From Actinoallomurus soli (GTDB lineage: Bacteria; Actinomycetota; Actinomycetes; Streptosporangiales; Streptosporangiaceae): 64,000 nucleotides of DNA. The notes below the pieces were generated by a model that was not told the DNA's origin, did not search any database, and worked only from the letters and a program-made list of their open reading frames with translations. Each line of letters starts with the position of its first letter. Positions within the stretch are counted from its first letter, which is position 1. This document shows positions 1 through 8,915 of the stretch, piece after piece. Location of the stretch: positions 248,001 to 312,000 of the forward strand of contig NZ_JAMXMV010000010.1 in assembly GCF_024055715.1 (NCBI RefSeq). The letters are read 5' to 3'. The position numbers were made by a program, and so were the translations under genes.

Positions 1-203
1 GCGAGGTCGCCGACTATCTCGGCAACACTCCCGCCGTCGCCCGGGCCTCCTACATCGACCCCAGGATCATCGAGCTGTACGAGCGCGGCGTCACCATCGC
101 CCCGATCCTCGGACGGCTCGGCGAGAACCGCGACTTCGGCGACCTCGCCACCCGCGGCCCCGCCGAACGGGCCGTCCTTGAACTGCTGACCGAGCACGGC
201 TGA
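1..203 (+). CDS. DNA topoisomerase IB, C-terminal end (partial)
   Basis: Only the last 67 codons are present; the frame runs from position 3 to the TGA at 201-203 and the gene starts left of the window. The segment LGNTPAVARASYIDPR is typical of the C-terminal end of bacterial type IB topoisomerases, enzymes that relax supercoils through a 3'-phosphotyrosine intermediate. The Tyr of SYIDPR is the expected active-site tyrosine (family knowledge). The tail GRLGENRDFGDLATRG also fits this family. The next gene ends 3 bp downstream on the other strand, so the two converge tail to tail with no room for a separate terminator. Identity is good, function inferred from family. Confidence 0.85.
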   Translation, partial: EVADYLGNTPAVARASYIDPRIIELYERGVTIAPILGRLGENRDFGDLATRGPAERAVLELLTEHG

Positions 204-206
204 TCA

Positions 207-1151
207 TCAGGCGAGGGCCGCGCGGTCGGGCTCGGGGATCCACACACGATCGTCGCCGGGGTCGGGGACGGGCGGAACGGGCAGCGCGGCGAGCAGGCCG
301 CGCAGCCGGGGATCGCGGTTCTCCCGGCGCCAGGTGACGGACCACACGTGCATCACCACCGGCTCGATGATCGGGATCCGCCGCATGCGCAGGTCGTCGG
401 GCAGGTCGGTGCCCGCCTCGCTGAGCATGACGGCCTTTCTCTCCCCGCGCATCTGCTCCCCGTACCCGCGGACGCCGATCGCCGGCTCATTGAAGCGCAC
501 CGGCACCTGGAGTTCGTCGCGGAGCCGGAGCAGATAGCCGCGCCATTCCTCGGCGCCGCCGGCGTCCGGCATCGCGATGCCCGCCGCCCGCAGGTCGGCC
601 AGCCGTAGCACCGGGCGGCCGGCGAGCGGGTGATCCGCATCGACGAACGCGTGCAGGGGTTCGAGGTGCACGGGCCGGTGGTCGAGATCGGTGGGCCAGG
701 GCCGGCCGAGATCGTGCACGCGACCGAACGCCGCGTCCAGTTCCCCGCTCCGCACCGCCGACAGCGCCGTCGCCAGTCCCTGGCGCATCGTCGGCTCCAC
801 CCGCAGGCCCGGCAGGCGGCCGACCGTCTCCCGCAGGATCCGCAGCGGCGTGAAGCGCTCAGCGAACACCTCGACGCGCAGCGGCCCGGTCGGCTCACGG
901 ACGGAGGCGACGGCGGCGTCGTACGCGGCGACGGCGTCCCGGGCGAGCGGCAGGAACCGCCGGCCGGCCGGCGTGAGGGCGACCCGGCGCGTGGTGCGGT
1001 CGAACAGCGGCACTGCCAGGGCGTTCTCCAACCGGCGGACGCGTTTGGACAGCGCCTGCTGCGTGAGGAACAGCCGGGCGGCCGCCCTGCCGAAGTGCAG
1101 TTCATCGGCGACGGCGACGAAGGCCCGCATCCCCTGCAGATCGGGTTCCAC
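207..1151 (-). CDS. LysR-family transcriptional regulator
   Basis: A 314-residue protein with an N-terminal winged helix (about residues 3-62: FVAVADELHFGRAAARLFLTQ then QALSKRVRRLE) and an effector-binding domain from about residue 90. Both the length and the layout match LysR-type regulators, which act as DNA-binding tetramers. The GTG at 1151 puts the helix-turn-helix at the very N-terminus, as usual; the frame stays open further upstream but overlaps the start region of the divergent clpP. Only 89 bp separate the two start codons, so control of clpP and the hydrolase behind it is a reasonable inference. Substrate or inducer cannot be read from the sequence. Confidence 0.88.
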   Translation of the reverse strand: MEPDLQGMRAFVAVADELHFGRAAARLFLTQQALSKRVRRLENALAVPLFDRTTRRVALTPAGRRFLPLARDAVAAYDAAVASVREPTGPLRVEVFAERFTPLRILRETVGRLPGLRVEPTMRQGLATALSAVRSGELDAAFGRVHDLGRPWPTDLDHRPVHLEPLHAFVDADHPLAGRPVLRLADLRAAGIAMPDAGGAEEWRGYLLRLRDELQVPVRFNEPAIGVRGYGEQMRGERKAVMLSEAGTDLPDDLRMRRIPIIEPVVMHVWSVTWRRENRDPRLRGLLAALPVPPVPDPGDDRVWIPEPDRAALA

Positions 1152-1240
1152 GCGAGAGAGCCTCGATCGACGACCGCCGGTTGTCAAACGGCCGCAGAAG
1201 TTGTTGGACGCCGCGTCTGAGCCGCCGTTTTCCTGACGCC

Positions 1241-1861
1241 ATGACCGTCTACCCGGAGATACTCCTCGAACCGACCCTTCGCACCGCCGAGGCTCCCGCG
1301 CCACCCGCGACCGAGCAGGTCTTCCAGCGGCTGCTGCGCGAACGCATCATCGTGCTCGGGCAGGAGGTCGACGACGAGATCGCGAACCGGATCTGCGCCG
1401 AGATGCTGCTGCTGTCGGCCGAGGACCGGCACCGCGACATCCACCTCTACATCAACTCGCCCGGCGGCTCGGTGACCGCCGGTATGGCGATCTACGACAT
1501 CATGCAGTTCATCCCCAACGACGTGGCCACCCTGTCGATGGGCTTCACCGCCTCGATGGGGCAGTTCCTGCTCTGCGCCGGAACCGCGGGCAAGCGGTAC
1601 GCCCTGCCGCACACCAGCATCCTCATGCACCAGCCGTCCGGCGGGATCCGCGGCGTGGCCGCCGACATCCGGATCCAGGCCGAGCACATGCGCGCGGTCA
1701 AACGCCTCATGTTCGAGCGCATCGCCCAGCACACCGGACAGCCCGTCGAGCGGATCGAGGCCGACGCCGACCGCGACCGCTACTTCACCGCCGAGGAGGC
1801 CCGCGCGTACGGCTTCGTCGACCACGTGGTGCACTCCGCGGACCAGGTGCTCCCCCGATGA
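1241..1861 (+). CDS. clpP: ATP-dependent Clp protease proteolytic subunit, secondary ClpP
   Basis: A 206-residue ClpP serine peptidase that would assemble into a heptameric or tetradecameric chamber fed by a Clp ATPase. The catalytic triad is visible: Ser in FTASMGQFLL, His in LMHQPSGG and Asp in ADRDRYFTAEEA. The start at ATG 1241 is chosen because it gives normal ClpP length and begins just before the conserved NRI/AEMLLL core. No clpX or second clpP is adjacent, unlike the housekeeping clpP1-clpP2 pair, so this is probably an accessory ClpP like the ClpP3/P5 paralogues of Streptomyces (inference). It overlaps the downstream hydrolase by 4 bp (ATGA), implying translational coupling. A LysR gene is divergent. 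Confidence 0.9.
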   Translation: MTVYPEILLEPTLRTAEAPAPPATEQVFQRLLRERIIVLGQEVDDEIANRICAEMLLLSAEDRHRDIHLYINSPGGSVTAGMAIYDIMQFIPNDVATLSMGFTASMGQFLLCAGTAGKRYALPHTSILMHQPSGGIRGVAADIRIQAEHMRAVKRLMFERIAQHTGQPVERIEADADRDRYFTAEEARAYGFVDHVVHSADQVLPR

Positions 1862-2610
1862 CCGAGCGGAGCTCCATGACCGGCACGCCGCCCGTGGTGA
1901 CGAGGCCCGTCCCGTACCGTCACGGCTCCGCCGCCCTGGAGGGGTTGCTCATCACGAGCGAGGCGGTCCCGGCTCCGGCACCCACGGTCCTGATCTGTCA
2001 CGGGGCGGAGGGTTTCAGCGACGCCGTGATCCAGATCGGCCGGGAGCGCGTCCTTCCGCTGGGGTACCAGGCGTTCGCCGTCGACCTGTTCGGCAAGGGC
2101 GTCAGCGCCTCCACGCCGGAAGGGTTCGACGCGAACATGGGACCGTTCCTGGCGGACCGCGCGATGCTCGCGGACCGGCTGGCCACGGTGGTCTCCGTCG
2201 CCGCCGGGCTGCCCGAGGTCGATCCCTCCCGCCTGGCCGCCATCGGGTTCTGCTTCGGCGGGCTCTGCGTGCTCGACATGGCCCGGACCGGCCTGCCGGT
2301 CAGGGGCGTCGCGTCCTTCCACGGGGTGCTGAAGCCCCCGCCCGGCCGGCCCGTACGGCCGATCGAATGCGCGGTCGCCATCTATCACGGCTGGGAGGAC
2401 CCGTTCGCCCCGCCGGAGGACGTCGTGGCGCTGGCCGCCGAGCTGACCGAGGCCGGCGCCGACTGGCGGATCGAGGCGTTCGGTCACGCGATGCACGCCT
2501 TCATGGCCACGTTCGCGAACAGTCCGGAGCGCGGGATCCAGTACGACGCCCGCACCGCCGGGCGCGCCTGGTCCGCGATGGCGGGGTTCCTCGCGGAGTG
2601 CCTCTCCTGA
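1858..2610 (+). CDS. dienelactone hydrolase family protein
   Basis: A 250-residue alpha/beta hydrolase of the dienelactone hydrolase family. The cysteine nucleophile lies in GFCFGG (about residue 136), the acid in HGWEDPFAPPED and the base in FGHAMHAF, so the Cys-Asp-His triad is intact. The early LICHGAEG strand and oxyanion loop also fit. Family members hydrolyse dienelactone and a wide range of other esters, so substrate is open. The ATG overlaps the clpP stop by 4 bp and the two are likely co-transcribed. No other aromatic-degradation genes are nearby, so a catabolic role is not supported by context. A second possible ATG lies 6 codons in. Confidence 0.88.
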   Translation: MTERSSMTGTPPVVTRPVPYRHGSAALEGLLITSEAVPAPAPTVLICHGAEGFSDAVIQIGRERVLPLGYQAFAVDLFGKGVSASTPEGFDANMGPFLADRAMLADRLATVVSVAAGLPEVDPSRLAAIGFCFGGLCVLDMARTGLPVRGVASFHGVLKPPPGRPVRPIECAVAIYHGWEDPFAPPEDVVALAAELTEAGADWRIEAFGHAMHAFMATFANSPERGIQYDARTAGRAWSAMAGFLAECLS

Positions 2611-2655
2611 TCCGGACCCGCCTCCGGGCGGCCCCGGACCGGCCGCCCCGCGCCG

Positions 2656-5340
2656 TCACAGATAGTGGCCGTACGTCTCGGCCTCCGGGTCGGCGCGCGG
2701 CGGCAGGTCCTCCGCGCGCAGCGTGACGAGGTCCGTCCGCGAGGGCCGGTCGAGGCCGGTGACGCGCTGCGCCTGGCGGGCGACGGCGGCGTCGAGCAGG
2801 TTGCGCATGAACCGCCCGTTGCCGAACGACGGTCCGCGCGCCGTACGCCGGAGCACCGCCCGCAGCGCGTCGCCGACGCCCGGCGCGAGGACGATACCCT
2901 CGCCGGCCGCCAGCCGCTCGAAGACGGCGCACAGCTCGTCGTCGGTGTAGCCGGCGAAGTGCAGCTGCCGGGCGAACCGCGAGTCCAGCCCGGGATTCGC
3001 GGTCAGGAAGTCGGCCATCTCCCGCTCGTAGCCGGCGACGATGACGACGAGGTCGTCCCGGTGGTCCTCCATCAGCTTCACCAGCTCCGCGACGGCCTCC
3101 AGGCCGTAGTCGCTCTTGAACGACGGCTGCGTGAGCGTGTAGGCCTCGTCGATGAAGAGCACGCCGCCGAGGGCCCGCTCGACCAGCCGGCGGGTCCTCG
3201 GGGCCGTCTGGCCGATGTACTCCCCCACCAGGTGCGCCCGTGACGCCTCGACCAGGTGACCGGAGGACAGCACCCCGAGCTGCTTGTAGATCCGGGCCAG
3301 CAGCCGGGCCACCATGGTCTTGCCGGTGCCGGGATCGCCGGTGAACACCATGTGCCGCGTCGGAGCCGTACCGGGCAGCCCCCGCTCCCGGCGCAGCCGG
3401 TCCGCACGCGTCATCGCGACGAGCAGGCCGATCTCCCGCTTGACCGTCTCCAGCCCGGTCAGGGCCGCCAGCTCGGCCAGCGGGTCGTCCTCGGCCGCCG
3501 CCGCGCCGAACGCGCGGGGCACGTCGGCGCGCTTGACGATGAGCTCGGCGCCCGGCTCCGTACGGCTCCGCGCGGCCGCCACGGCCCGGTCCGCCAGGTC
3601 CGGGACGAGACGGGCGTTGCGGAGCGTCTGCGTCGGCGGGGTCGCGGCGAGCAGCTCACCGGCGGCGTCGCGGGCGCGTTTGTACGTCCGCACCCCGCGC
3701 CGGCGCACCTCACGGTCGAAGAGCTCGGCGTACTCCTCCGCGGTGAACGGCCGGGTACGGGCGACGCGGAACCGGTGCAGCAGCGCGGGGTCGGCCTCCC
3801 GGATCCGCTCGGCCCCGTCCTCTCCGCACAGCGCGGCCAGGTGAAGGTCCGGGTGCACCGTCAGGAGGCGGTGCAGTTCACCGAGCAGCTCCCGGCCGTT
3901 GCCCGCCTCGTCGGCGAACTCGTCCAGGCCGTCGATGACCAGCAGCCGCTCCCCGGCGGAGTCGCGGACGTCGGCGTGCAGCCTGGCGGCCGCCTCGTAC
4001 AGGGGACGGCCCGCGAACAGGGTGTGGGTCAGCCAGAGCGGTTCGCGGGGCAGCCGCAGCGCCGTCGCCAGTTCCTCCACGGCGAGGCGCCGGCCGGTGC
4101 CCTCCGGCCCGGACAGGAGCACGCGCACGGTCCCGCTCTCCTCGGTGACCTCCCCCAGCAGGGCGGTGACCTCGGGCTGCCCCACGAGGCCGGTGGCCAC
4201 GTCGGAGGACGCGGTGCCGTCCTGACGGGACGCGGGCCGGTTCTCCCGGTTCTCCCGGTCCTTCCGGTCGTCCGCGAGCCTGTCCACGAGCGGGTTGACG
4301 ACGCGGCGCCGCCTGCCGTACAGCCTCCGCAGGTCGCGCTGGAACTCGTCGATCGGCGTGTGGTCCCGTGCGCCGGTGCGCTGCGGTTCGCCGGGCAGGC
4401 CCTGGGCGCAGGCCACCATCCGGGTCGCCATGTCGAGCCAGGCACGGCAGACGTCGGCGGCGCCCTCGACCAGCGCCTCGGCCAGCCACAGCCGGATCTC
4501 CTCCTGCCACGCGGAGGCCCGGAATCCGCTCCGCTCCCGCCGGAACCGCGCGGACACCTCCTTGTACAGGTCCTGGCCGAGCACGACGGACAGCTCGACG
4601 GGCACCCGGTCCAGGCCGCACTGCAGCAGCAGCCGGCTCAGGTGGGTTCCCACGAGCCGGGAGTTCGGCACGACGTCGGACAGGTGGTCGGTCGCCGCCC
4701 GGAACCCGGACCACACCCACTCCAGGTAGCCGACCGGCCCGGCCAGCTCGGGCACCTCCGCGAGGATCTCGTCGTCGGCGTGCGCGGCCCATCGCGCGCG
4801 CAGTCCGCTCTTGGAGAGGTTGACGTCGCAGTCCGGCGGGGCGTCGTACAGCCGCAGCAGCGCGCGCCGCCGGCCTTCGAGCGGTTCGATGCCCTCCAGC
4901 ACGGCCAGGCAGTCGCGGGCGAGCCGGATCGCGAGCTCGCGGTCCGGCACCTCGATCAGCCAGTCGAGCGGCGGCCGCCAGAGGTTGGTCGAGGTGCCCC
5001 ACCAGGTGTTCGACGTGGTCAGCGGCGCGGGATCGCTCAGGTGGCGGCGGAGCAGCCGGTCGGTCAGCTGGCATTGGGAACCCGCGCGGATCGCGCTCAC
5101 CCCGGGCAGGAAGCCGATGACCTGGTACAGGTCCGCGGCGACCAGCGAGGCGGGCAGCGTCAGCAGCTTGTGATCGTCGGTGGTGAGGTCGGCGCAGCGC
5201 GGGTCGGCGAGCAGATCGTCGATGCGAGCGGCGATCTCCTCGAACAGCCCGTCGGGAACCCGCCACGGGCCGTACGCGTAGACATCGAGGACCGGCTCGT
5301 CCGTGAGCAAGAGCTCCAGATGTTCCGGCAGCGCCACCAC
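2656..5340 (-). CDS. two-AAA+ domain ATPase, CbxX/SpoVK type, with uncharacterised N-terminal region
   Basis: An 894-residue protein. Residues 1 to about 370 match nothing I recognise; they are helix-rich with several tryptophans. Around residue 408 is a first P-loop-like motif, GPEGTGRR, in which the catalytic Lys is Arg, followed by VIDGLDEFAD as a Walker B; this domain is probably degenerate. Around 667 is a canonical GDPGTGKT with Walker B VLFIDEAYT near 730, the CbxX/CfqX arrangement also found in rubisco activases and the type VII secretion ATPase EccA. A run of 9-nt repeats (RKDRENRENR) forms the linker near residue 350. Start could be GTG 5340 or the next GTG at 5337, which sits better behind GGGGGA. 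Function unknown; no ESX genes are adjacent. Confidence 0.75.
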   Translation of the reverse strand: MVALPEHLELLLTDEPVLDVYAYGPWRVPDGLFEEIAARIDDLLADPRCADLTTDDHKLLTLPASLVAADLYQVIGFLPGVSAIRAGSQCQLTDRLLRRHLSDPAPLTTSNTWWGTSTNLWRPPLDWLIEVPDRELAIRLARDCLAVLEGIEPLEGRRRALLRLYDAPPDCDVNLSKSGLRARWAAHADDEILAEVPELAGPVGYLEWVWSGFRAATDHLSDVVPNSRLVGTHLSRLLLQCGLDRVPVELSVVLGQDLYKEVSARFRRERSGFRASAWQEEIRLWLAEALVEGAADVCRAWLDMATRMVACAQGLPGEPQRTGARDHTPIDEFQRDLRRLYGRRRRVVNPLVDRLADDRKDRENRENRPASRQDGTASSDVATGLVGQPEVTALLGEVTEESGTVRVLLSGPEGTGRRLAVEELATALRLPREPLWLTHTLFAGRPLYEAAARLHADVRDSAGERLLVIDGLDEFADEAGNGRELLGELHRLLTVHPDLHLAALCGEDGAERIREADPALLHRFRVARTRPFTAEEYAELFDREVRRRGVRTYKRARDAAGELLAATPPTQTLRNARLVPDLADRAVAAARSRTEPGAELIVKRADVPRAFGAAAAEDDPLAELAALTGLETVKREIGLLVAMTRADRLRRERGLPGTAPTRHMVFTGDPGTGKTMVARLLARIYKQLGVLSSGHLVEASRAHLVGEYIGQTAPRTRRLVERALGGVLFIDEAYTLTQPSFKSDYGLEAVAELVKLMEDHRDDLVVIVAGYEREMADFLTANPGLDSRFARQLHFAGYTDDELCAVFERLAAGEGIVLAPGVGDALRAVLRRTARGPSFGNGRFMRNLLDAAVARQAQRVTGLDRPSRTDLVTLRAEDLPPRADPEAETYGHYL

Positions 5341-5434
5341 GATCCCCCATCACCTCGGACGAACCGGACAGCAGCCTACGGCGAGTCGATCACCGCGGGG
5401 ACCGGTTGTCCGACCCCGGGTGCAGGATGGCCCC

Positions 5435-5656
5435 ATGTGCAGGAGCATCAAGACGCTGCGGCCGCCGGCCGCCGAAGACGTCACCGACGAGGACATTCGG
5501 GCGGCGGCGTTGCAGTACGTCCGCAAGGTGTCGGGCTTCCGGAGCCCGGCAGCCCACAACCAGGCCGTCTTCGACCGCGCGGTCGACGAGGTGGCGCGCG
5601 CGACCGCCGCCCTCCTCGCCGACCTGGAGATCCGGGGCGCCCGCTCCCGCACCTGA
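5435..5656 (+). CDS. DUF2277 family small protein
   Basis: A 73-residue acidic/basic helical protein starting MCRSIKTLRPPA and containing VTDEDIRAAALQYVRKVSG, the conserved core of DUF2277. This family is common in actinomycetes and some proteobacteria and has no established function. The ATG at 5435 is preceded by an AGGATGG-like ribosome site. It is divergent from the AAA+ gene (94 bp apart) and converges with the flavin-fold gene on its right, 16 bp away. No membrane segment or signal peptide. I infer a cytosolic protein only. Confidence 0.8.
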   Translation: MCRSIKTLRPPAAEDVTDEDIRAAALQYVRKVSGFRSPAAHNQAVFDRAVDEVARATAALLADLEIRGARSRT

Positions 5657-5672
5657 CGGTGGCGGGACCCGG

Positions 5673-6335
5673 TCAGCCGTAGAGGCGCTTGGTGTAGTTC
5701 TCCGGGCTGTAGTAGCGGTCGAGCTCCTCGAACGTCTCCTCGGTGAACTGGACGTCCTTGACGATCCGCGCGTGCGGCGGGAGGGCGTCCGGGTTCCATG
5801 TCTCGGGCTTCCACAGCTCCGAGCGGAGGAACGCCTTGGCGCAGTGGAAGAAGATCTGCTCGATCTCCACGACGATCGCGAGGCGGGGGCGGTGGTTCTT
5901 GACCACCATCGCGTCGAAGAAAGGGGCCTCGCGGACGACCCGGGCGCGGCCGTTGATGCGCAGCGTCTCGGTCCGGCCGGGGATCACGTAGATCAGGCCG
6001 ATGTGCGGGTTGGCCAGGATGTTGTGGAACCCGTCCACGCGCCGGTTGCCGGGACGGTCCGGGATGGCGATCGTGACGTCGTCGATGACGTGGGTGAATC
6101 CGGGCGGGTCGCCCTTCGGGGAGACGTCGCAGGCGCCGGTCGCGTCGGCGGTCGCGATGAGGCAGAGGGGCGAGGCCGCGAGCCACTCGCGGTCCCGCGC
6201 GTGCAGCCGGACCCGCTCCTTGGCGAGGGCGCGCGGCATCGGCTCACCGAGCAGGTCGCGCAGCTCCTCCGCCGAGGTGATCTCCGTGTACTCCCCCGCC
6301 GAGGTGTTCTCCGTGAGCGCCGTCACTTCCGTCAT
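5673..6335 (-). CDS. pyridoxamine 5'-phosphate oxidase-fold flavoprotein, MSMEG_1061 type
   Basis: A 220-residue protein with the split-barrel FMN-binding fold: LCLIATADATGACDVSPKGDPPG, then DRPGNRRVDGFHNILANPHIGLIYVIPG and TLRINGRARVV. These are the hallmarks of the long PPOX-like flavoproteins typified by MSMEG_1061, which bind FMN or F420 and whose substrates are unknown. The segment IEQIFFHCAKAFLRSELWKP is also typical of that subfamily. A strong ribosome site (GGGGAGG) lies before ATG 6335. Monocistronic and divergent from tex, 165 bp away. Confidence 0.85.
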   Translation of the reverse strand: MTEVTALTENTSAGEYTEITSAEELRDLLGEPMPRALAKERVRLHARDREWLAASPLCLIATADATGACDVSPKGDPPGFTHVIDDVTIAIPDRPGNRRVDGFHNILANPHIGLIYVIPGRTETLRINGRARVVREAPFFDAMVVKNHRPRLAIVVEIEQIFFHCAKAFLRSELWKPETWNPDALPPHARIVKDVQFTEETFEELDRYYSPENYTKRLYG

Positions 6336-6500
6336 CCCGCCTCCCCGTAACGATCATGAGATCATCAGCGTAACCCCGGCCTCCGGTTCGATCCATGGGC
6401 TTTTCCGCCGGTCGCGACCACTGCCGTGTCCGGCACACGGCGCGACAACGGCGGCCGTTGCCTGCACAATGCTTCCCGAAGCTCAGTGAGAGGTCACATC

Positions 6501-8855
6501 GTGTCGACGTCGATTCACCAGAAGATCGCCGAAGAGCTCGGCGTGCGCGAGCGACAGGTCCAGGTCGCCGTCGAGCTGCTCGACGGCGGCGCCACCGTGC
6601 CGTTCATCGCCCGGTACCGGAAGGAGGCGACCGGCGCGCTCGACGACGCGCAGCTGCGCACGCTCGAAGAGCGGCTGCGCTATCTGCGGGAGCTGGACGA
6701 GCGCCGCACGGCGATCCTGGAGTCGATCGAGTCGCAGGGCAAGCTCGACGACGCCCTCCGCGCGCAGATCATGGCCGCCGAGACCAAGGCCCGGCTGGAG
6801 GACATCTACCTCCCCTACAAGCCGAAGCGGCGCACGAAGGCGCAGATCGCCCGCGAGGCGGGTCTCGAGCCGCTCGCCGAGGCGCTGCTCGCCGACCCCG
6901 GCCTCGACCCGCAGGCGGAGGCGGCGAAGTACGCAGGCGCCGACCTCGACGCCGCCGCGGCGCTGGACGGCGCCCGCGCGATCCTCGTCGAGCGCTTCGC
7001 CGAGGACGCCGACCTCATCGGCGACCTGCGCGAGCGCGTCTGGTCGCGTGGCCGGATGGTCGCGAAGGTCCGGGAGGGCAAGGAGGAGGCGGGCGCGAAG
7101 TTCTCCGACTACTTCGACTTCGCCGAGCCGCTGTCGGAGCTGCCCTCGCACCGGGTCCTGGCGCTGTTCCGGGGCGAGAAGGAGGACGTCCTCGACCTCA
7201 CCCTGGAGCCCGGCTCCGAGGAGCCCGACCCGGCGCGGCCGAACCCGTACGAGCTGGCCATCGCGCACCGCTTCGGCGTGCCGTCGAGCGCGAACTGGCT
7301 CATGGACACCGTCCGCTGGGCCTGGCGCACCCGCATCCTCGTCCACCTCGACCTGGACCTGCGGCTCCGGCTCCGCCAGGAGGCCGAGGACGAGGCGGTA
7401 CGGGTGTTCGCCGCGAACCTGCGCGACCTGCTGCTGGCCGCGCCCGCCGGCACCCGTACGACGATGGGCCTGGACCCGGGGTACCGCACCGGCGTGAAGG
7501 TCGCGGTGGTCGACCCCACCGGCAAGGTGGTCGCGACCGACACCATCTACCCGCACAAGCCGCACGGCCGCTGGAAGGAGGCCCTCGACAGCCTGGGCCG
7601 CCTGGTCGAGCGGCACGACGTCGACCTGGTCGCGATCGGCAACGGCACGGCCTCCCGCGAGACCGACCAGCTCGCGGCCGACCTGATCAAGAAGTACTCC
7701 AAGGTCACCAAGATCGTCGTCTCGGAGGCGGGCGCGTCGGTGTACTCGGCCTCGCCGTACGCCTCGCGCGAGCTGCCCGACATGGACGTCTCCCTGCGCG
7801 GCGCGGTCTCGATCGCCCGCCGGCTCCAGGACCCGCTCGCCGAGCTCGTCAAGATCGACCCCAAGTCGATCGGCGTGGGCCAGTACCAGCACGACGTCTC
7901 CGAGGTGAAGCTGTCCCGCTCGCTCGACGCGGTCGTCGAGGACTGCGTGAACGCCGTCGGCGTCGACGTCAACACCGCGTCGGTCCCGCTGCTCACCCGC
8001 GTGTCGGGCATCGGCTCCGGGCTCGCCGAGAACATCGTGACCCACCGTGACGCCAACGGCCCGTTCCGCACCCGTGAGGCGCTCAAGAGCGTGCCCCGGC
8101 TCGGCCCGAAGGCCTTCGAGCAGTGCGCGGGCTTCCTGCGCATCCAGGGCGGCGACGACCCGCTGGACAGCTCCGCCGTGCACCCCGAGGCGTATCCGGT
8201 CGTGCGCCGCATCCTGAGCAGGACCGGCGGCGACCTGAAGTCGCTGATCGGCAACAGCACGGCGCTGCGCTCGCTCAAGCCGCAGGAGTTCGTGGACGAC
8301 ACCTTCGGCCTGCCCACGGTCACCGACATCCTCAAGGAGCTGGACAAGCCGGGCCGCGACCCGCGTCCGGCGTTCAAGACGGCGACGTTCAAGGAGGGCG
8401 TCGACAAGGTCGCGGACCTCCAGCCCGGCATGGTGCTGGAAGGCGTGGTCACCAACGTCGCGGCCTTCGGCGCGTTCGTCGACATCGGCGTCCACCAGGA
8501 CGGCCTCGTCCACGTCTCCGCGATGTCCCGTACGTTCGTCAAGGACCCGCGCGACGTGGTCAAGTCCGGTGACGTCGTACGCGTGAAGGTCCTCGACGTC
8601 GACATCCCGCGCAACCGGATCTCGCTCACCCTCCGCATCGAGGACGACGTCGAGCGCCGTCCGCAGGGCGGCGCCGGCCGCCGCGAGGGTGGCGGCAACC
8701 GCCAGGGCGGCCGTCGCGACGGCGGCGACCGTACGGGCGGCCGGCAGCGGCGCGACCGCGGCGGCTCCGGCGGCGGAGGCGGAGGCGGCGGAGGCGGCGC
8801 GATGGCCGACGCGCTGCGCCGCGCCGGCCTGGACAAGGGCCTGGGCGGCCGCTGA
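6501..8855 (+). CDS. tex: Tex-family S1 RNA-binding transcription accessory protein
   Basis: A 784-residue Tex protein: N-terminal helical region with FIARYRKEATGALDD, a YqgF/RNase H-like domain from about residue 323 (LDPGYRTGVKVAVVD), helix-hairpin-helix repeats around 490-560 (VSGIGSGLAENIV, SVPRLGPKAFEQC) and an S1 domain from about 642 (GVVTNVAAFGAFVDIG). Tex proteins bind RNA and the transcription machinery. The C-terminal 75 residues are a Gly/Arg-rich, disordered RNA-binding tail with a run of glycines. GTG 6501 is chosen because VSTSIHQKIAEEL is the usual N-terminus and GAGAGG precedes it; the frame is open further upstream. Followed by a strong hairpin terminator. Confidence 0.95.
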   Translation: MSTSIHQKIAEELGVRERQVQVAVELLDGGATVPFIARYRKEATGALDDAQLRTLEERLRYLRELDERRTAILESIESQGKLDDALRAQIMAAETKARLEDIYLPYKPKRRTKAQIAREAGLEPLAEALLADPGLDPQAEAAKYAGADLDAAAALDGARAILVERFAEDADLIGDLRERVWSRGRMVAKVREGKEEAGAKFSDYFDFAEPLSELPSHRVLALFRGEKEDVLDLTLEPGSEEPDPARPNPYELAIAHRFGVPSSANWLMDTVRWAWRTRILVHLDLDLRLRLRQEAEDEAVRVFAANLRDLLLAAPAGTRTTMGLDPGYRTGVKVAVVDPTGKVVATDTIYPHKPHGRWKEALDSLGRLVERHDVDLVAIGNGTASRETDQLAADLIKKYSKVTKIVVSEAGASVYSASPYASRELPDMDVSLRGAVSIARRLQDPLAELVKIDPKSIGVGQYQHDVSEVKLSRSLDAVVEDCVNAVGVDVNTASVPLLTRVSGIGSGLAENIVTHRDANGPFRTREALKSVPRLGPKAFEQCAGFLRIQGGDDPLDSSAVHPEAYPVVRRILSRTGGDLKSLIGNSTALRSLKPQEFVDDTFGLPTVTDILKELDKPGRDPRPAFKTATFKEGVDKVADLQPGMVLEGVVTNVAAFGAFVDIGVHQDGLVHVSAMSRTFVKDPRDVVKSGDVVRVKVLDVDIPRNRISLTLRIEDDVERRPQGGAGRREGGGNRQGGRRDGGDRTGGRQRRDRGGSGGGGGGGGGGAMADALRRAGLDKGLGGR

Positions 8856-8865
8856 GACGAAATCC

Positions 8866-8903
8866 CCGGCGGTCGCTGCCTGCCGTGGCGCAGCGACCGC
8901 CGG
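8866..8903. terminator. perfect 14-bp hairpin terminator between tex and a convergent gene
   Basis: Arms at 8866-8879 (CCGGCGGTCGCTGC) and 8890-8903 are perfectly complementary with a 10-nt loop. It lies 10 bp after the tex stop and 12 bp from the end of the convergent hydrolase gene, so it can serve both strands. No U-tract follows, as usual in high-GC actinomycetes. Nearly the same stem recurs at 12448-12486. Confidence 0.8.
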
Positions 8904-8915
8904 TGATCACGTTCG

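Noticed and set aside
3256-5682. An open plus-strand frame of about 800 codons antisense to the AAA+ gene
   Set aside because: Arg/Gly/Pro-rich translation with no domain pattern; typical third-position GC shadow of the real minus-strand gene.
6380-6410. GGTTCGATCC resembling a tRNA T-loop
   Set aside because: No acceptor, D or anticodon stems can be formed around it.
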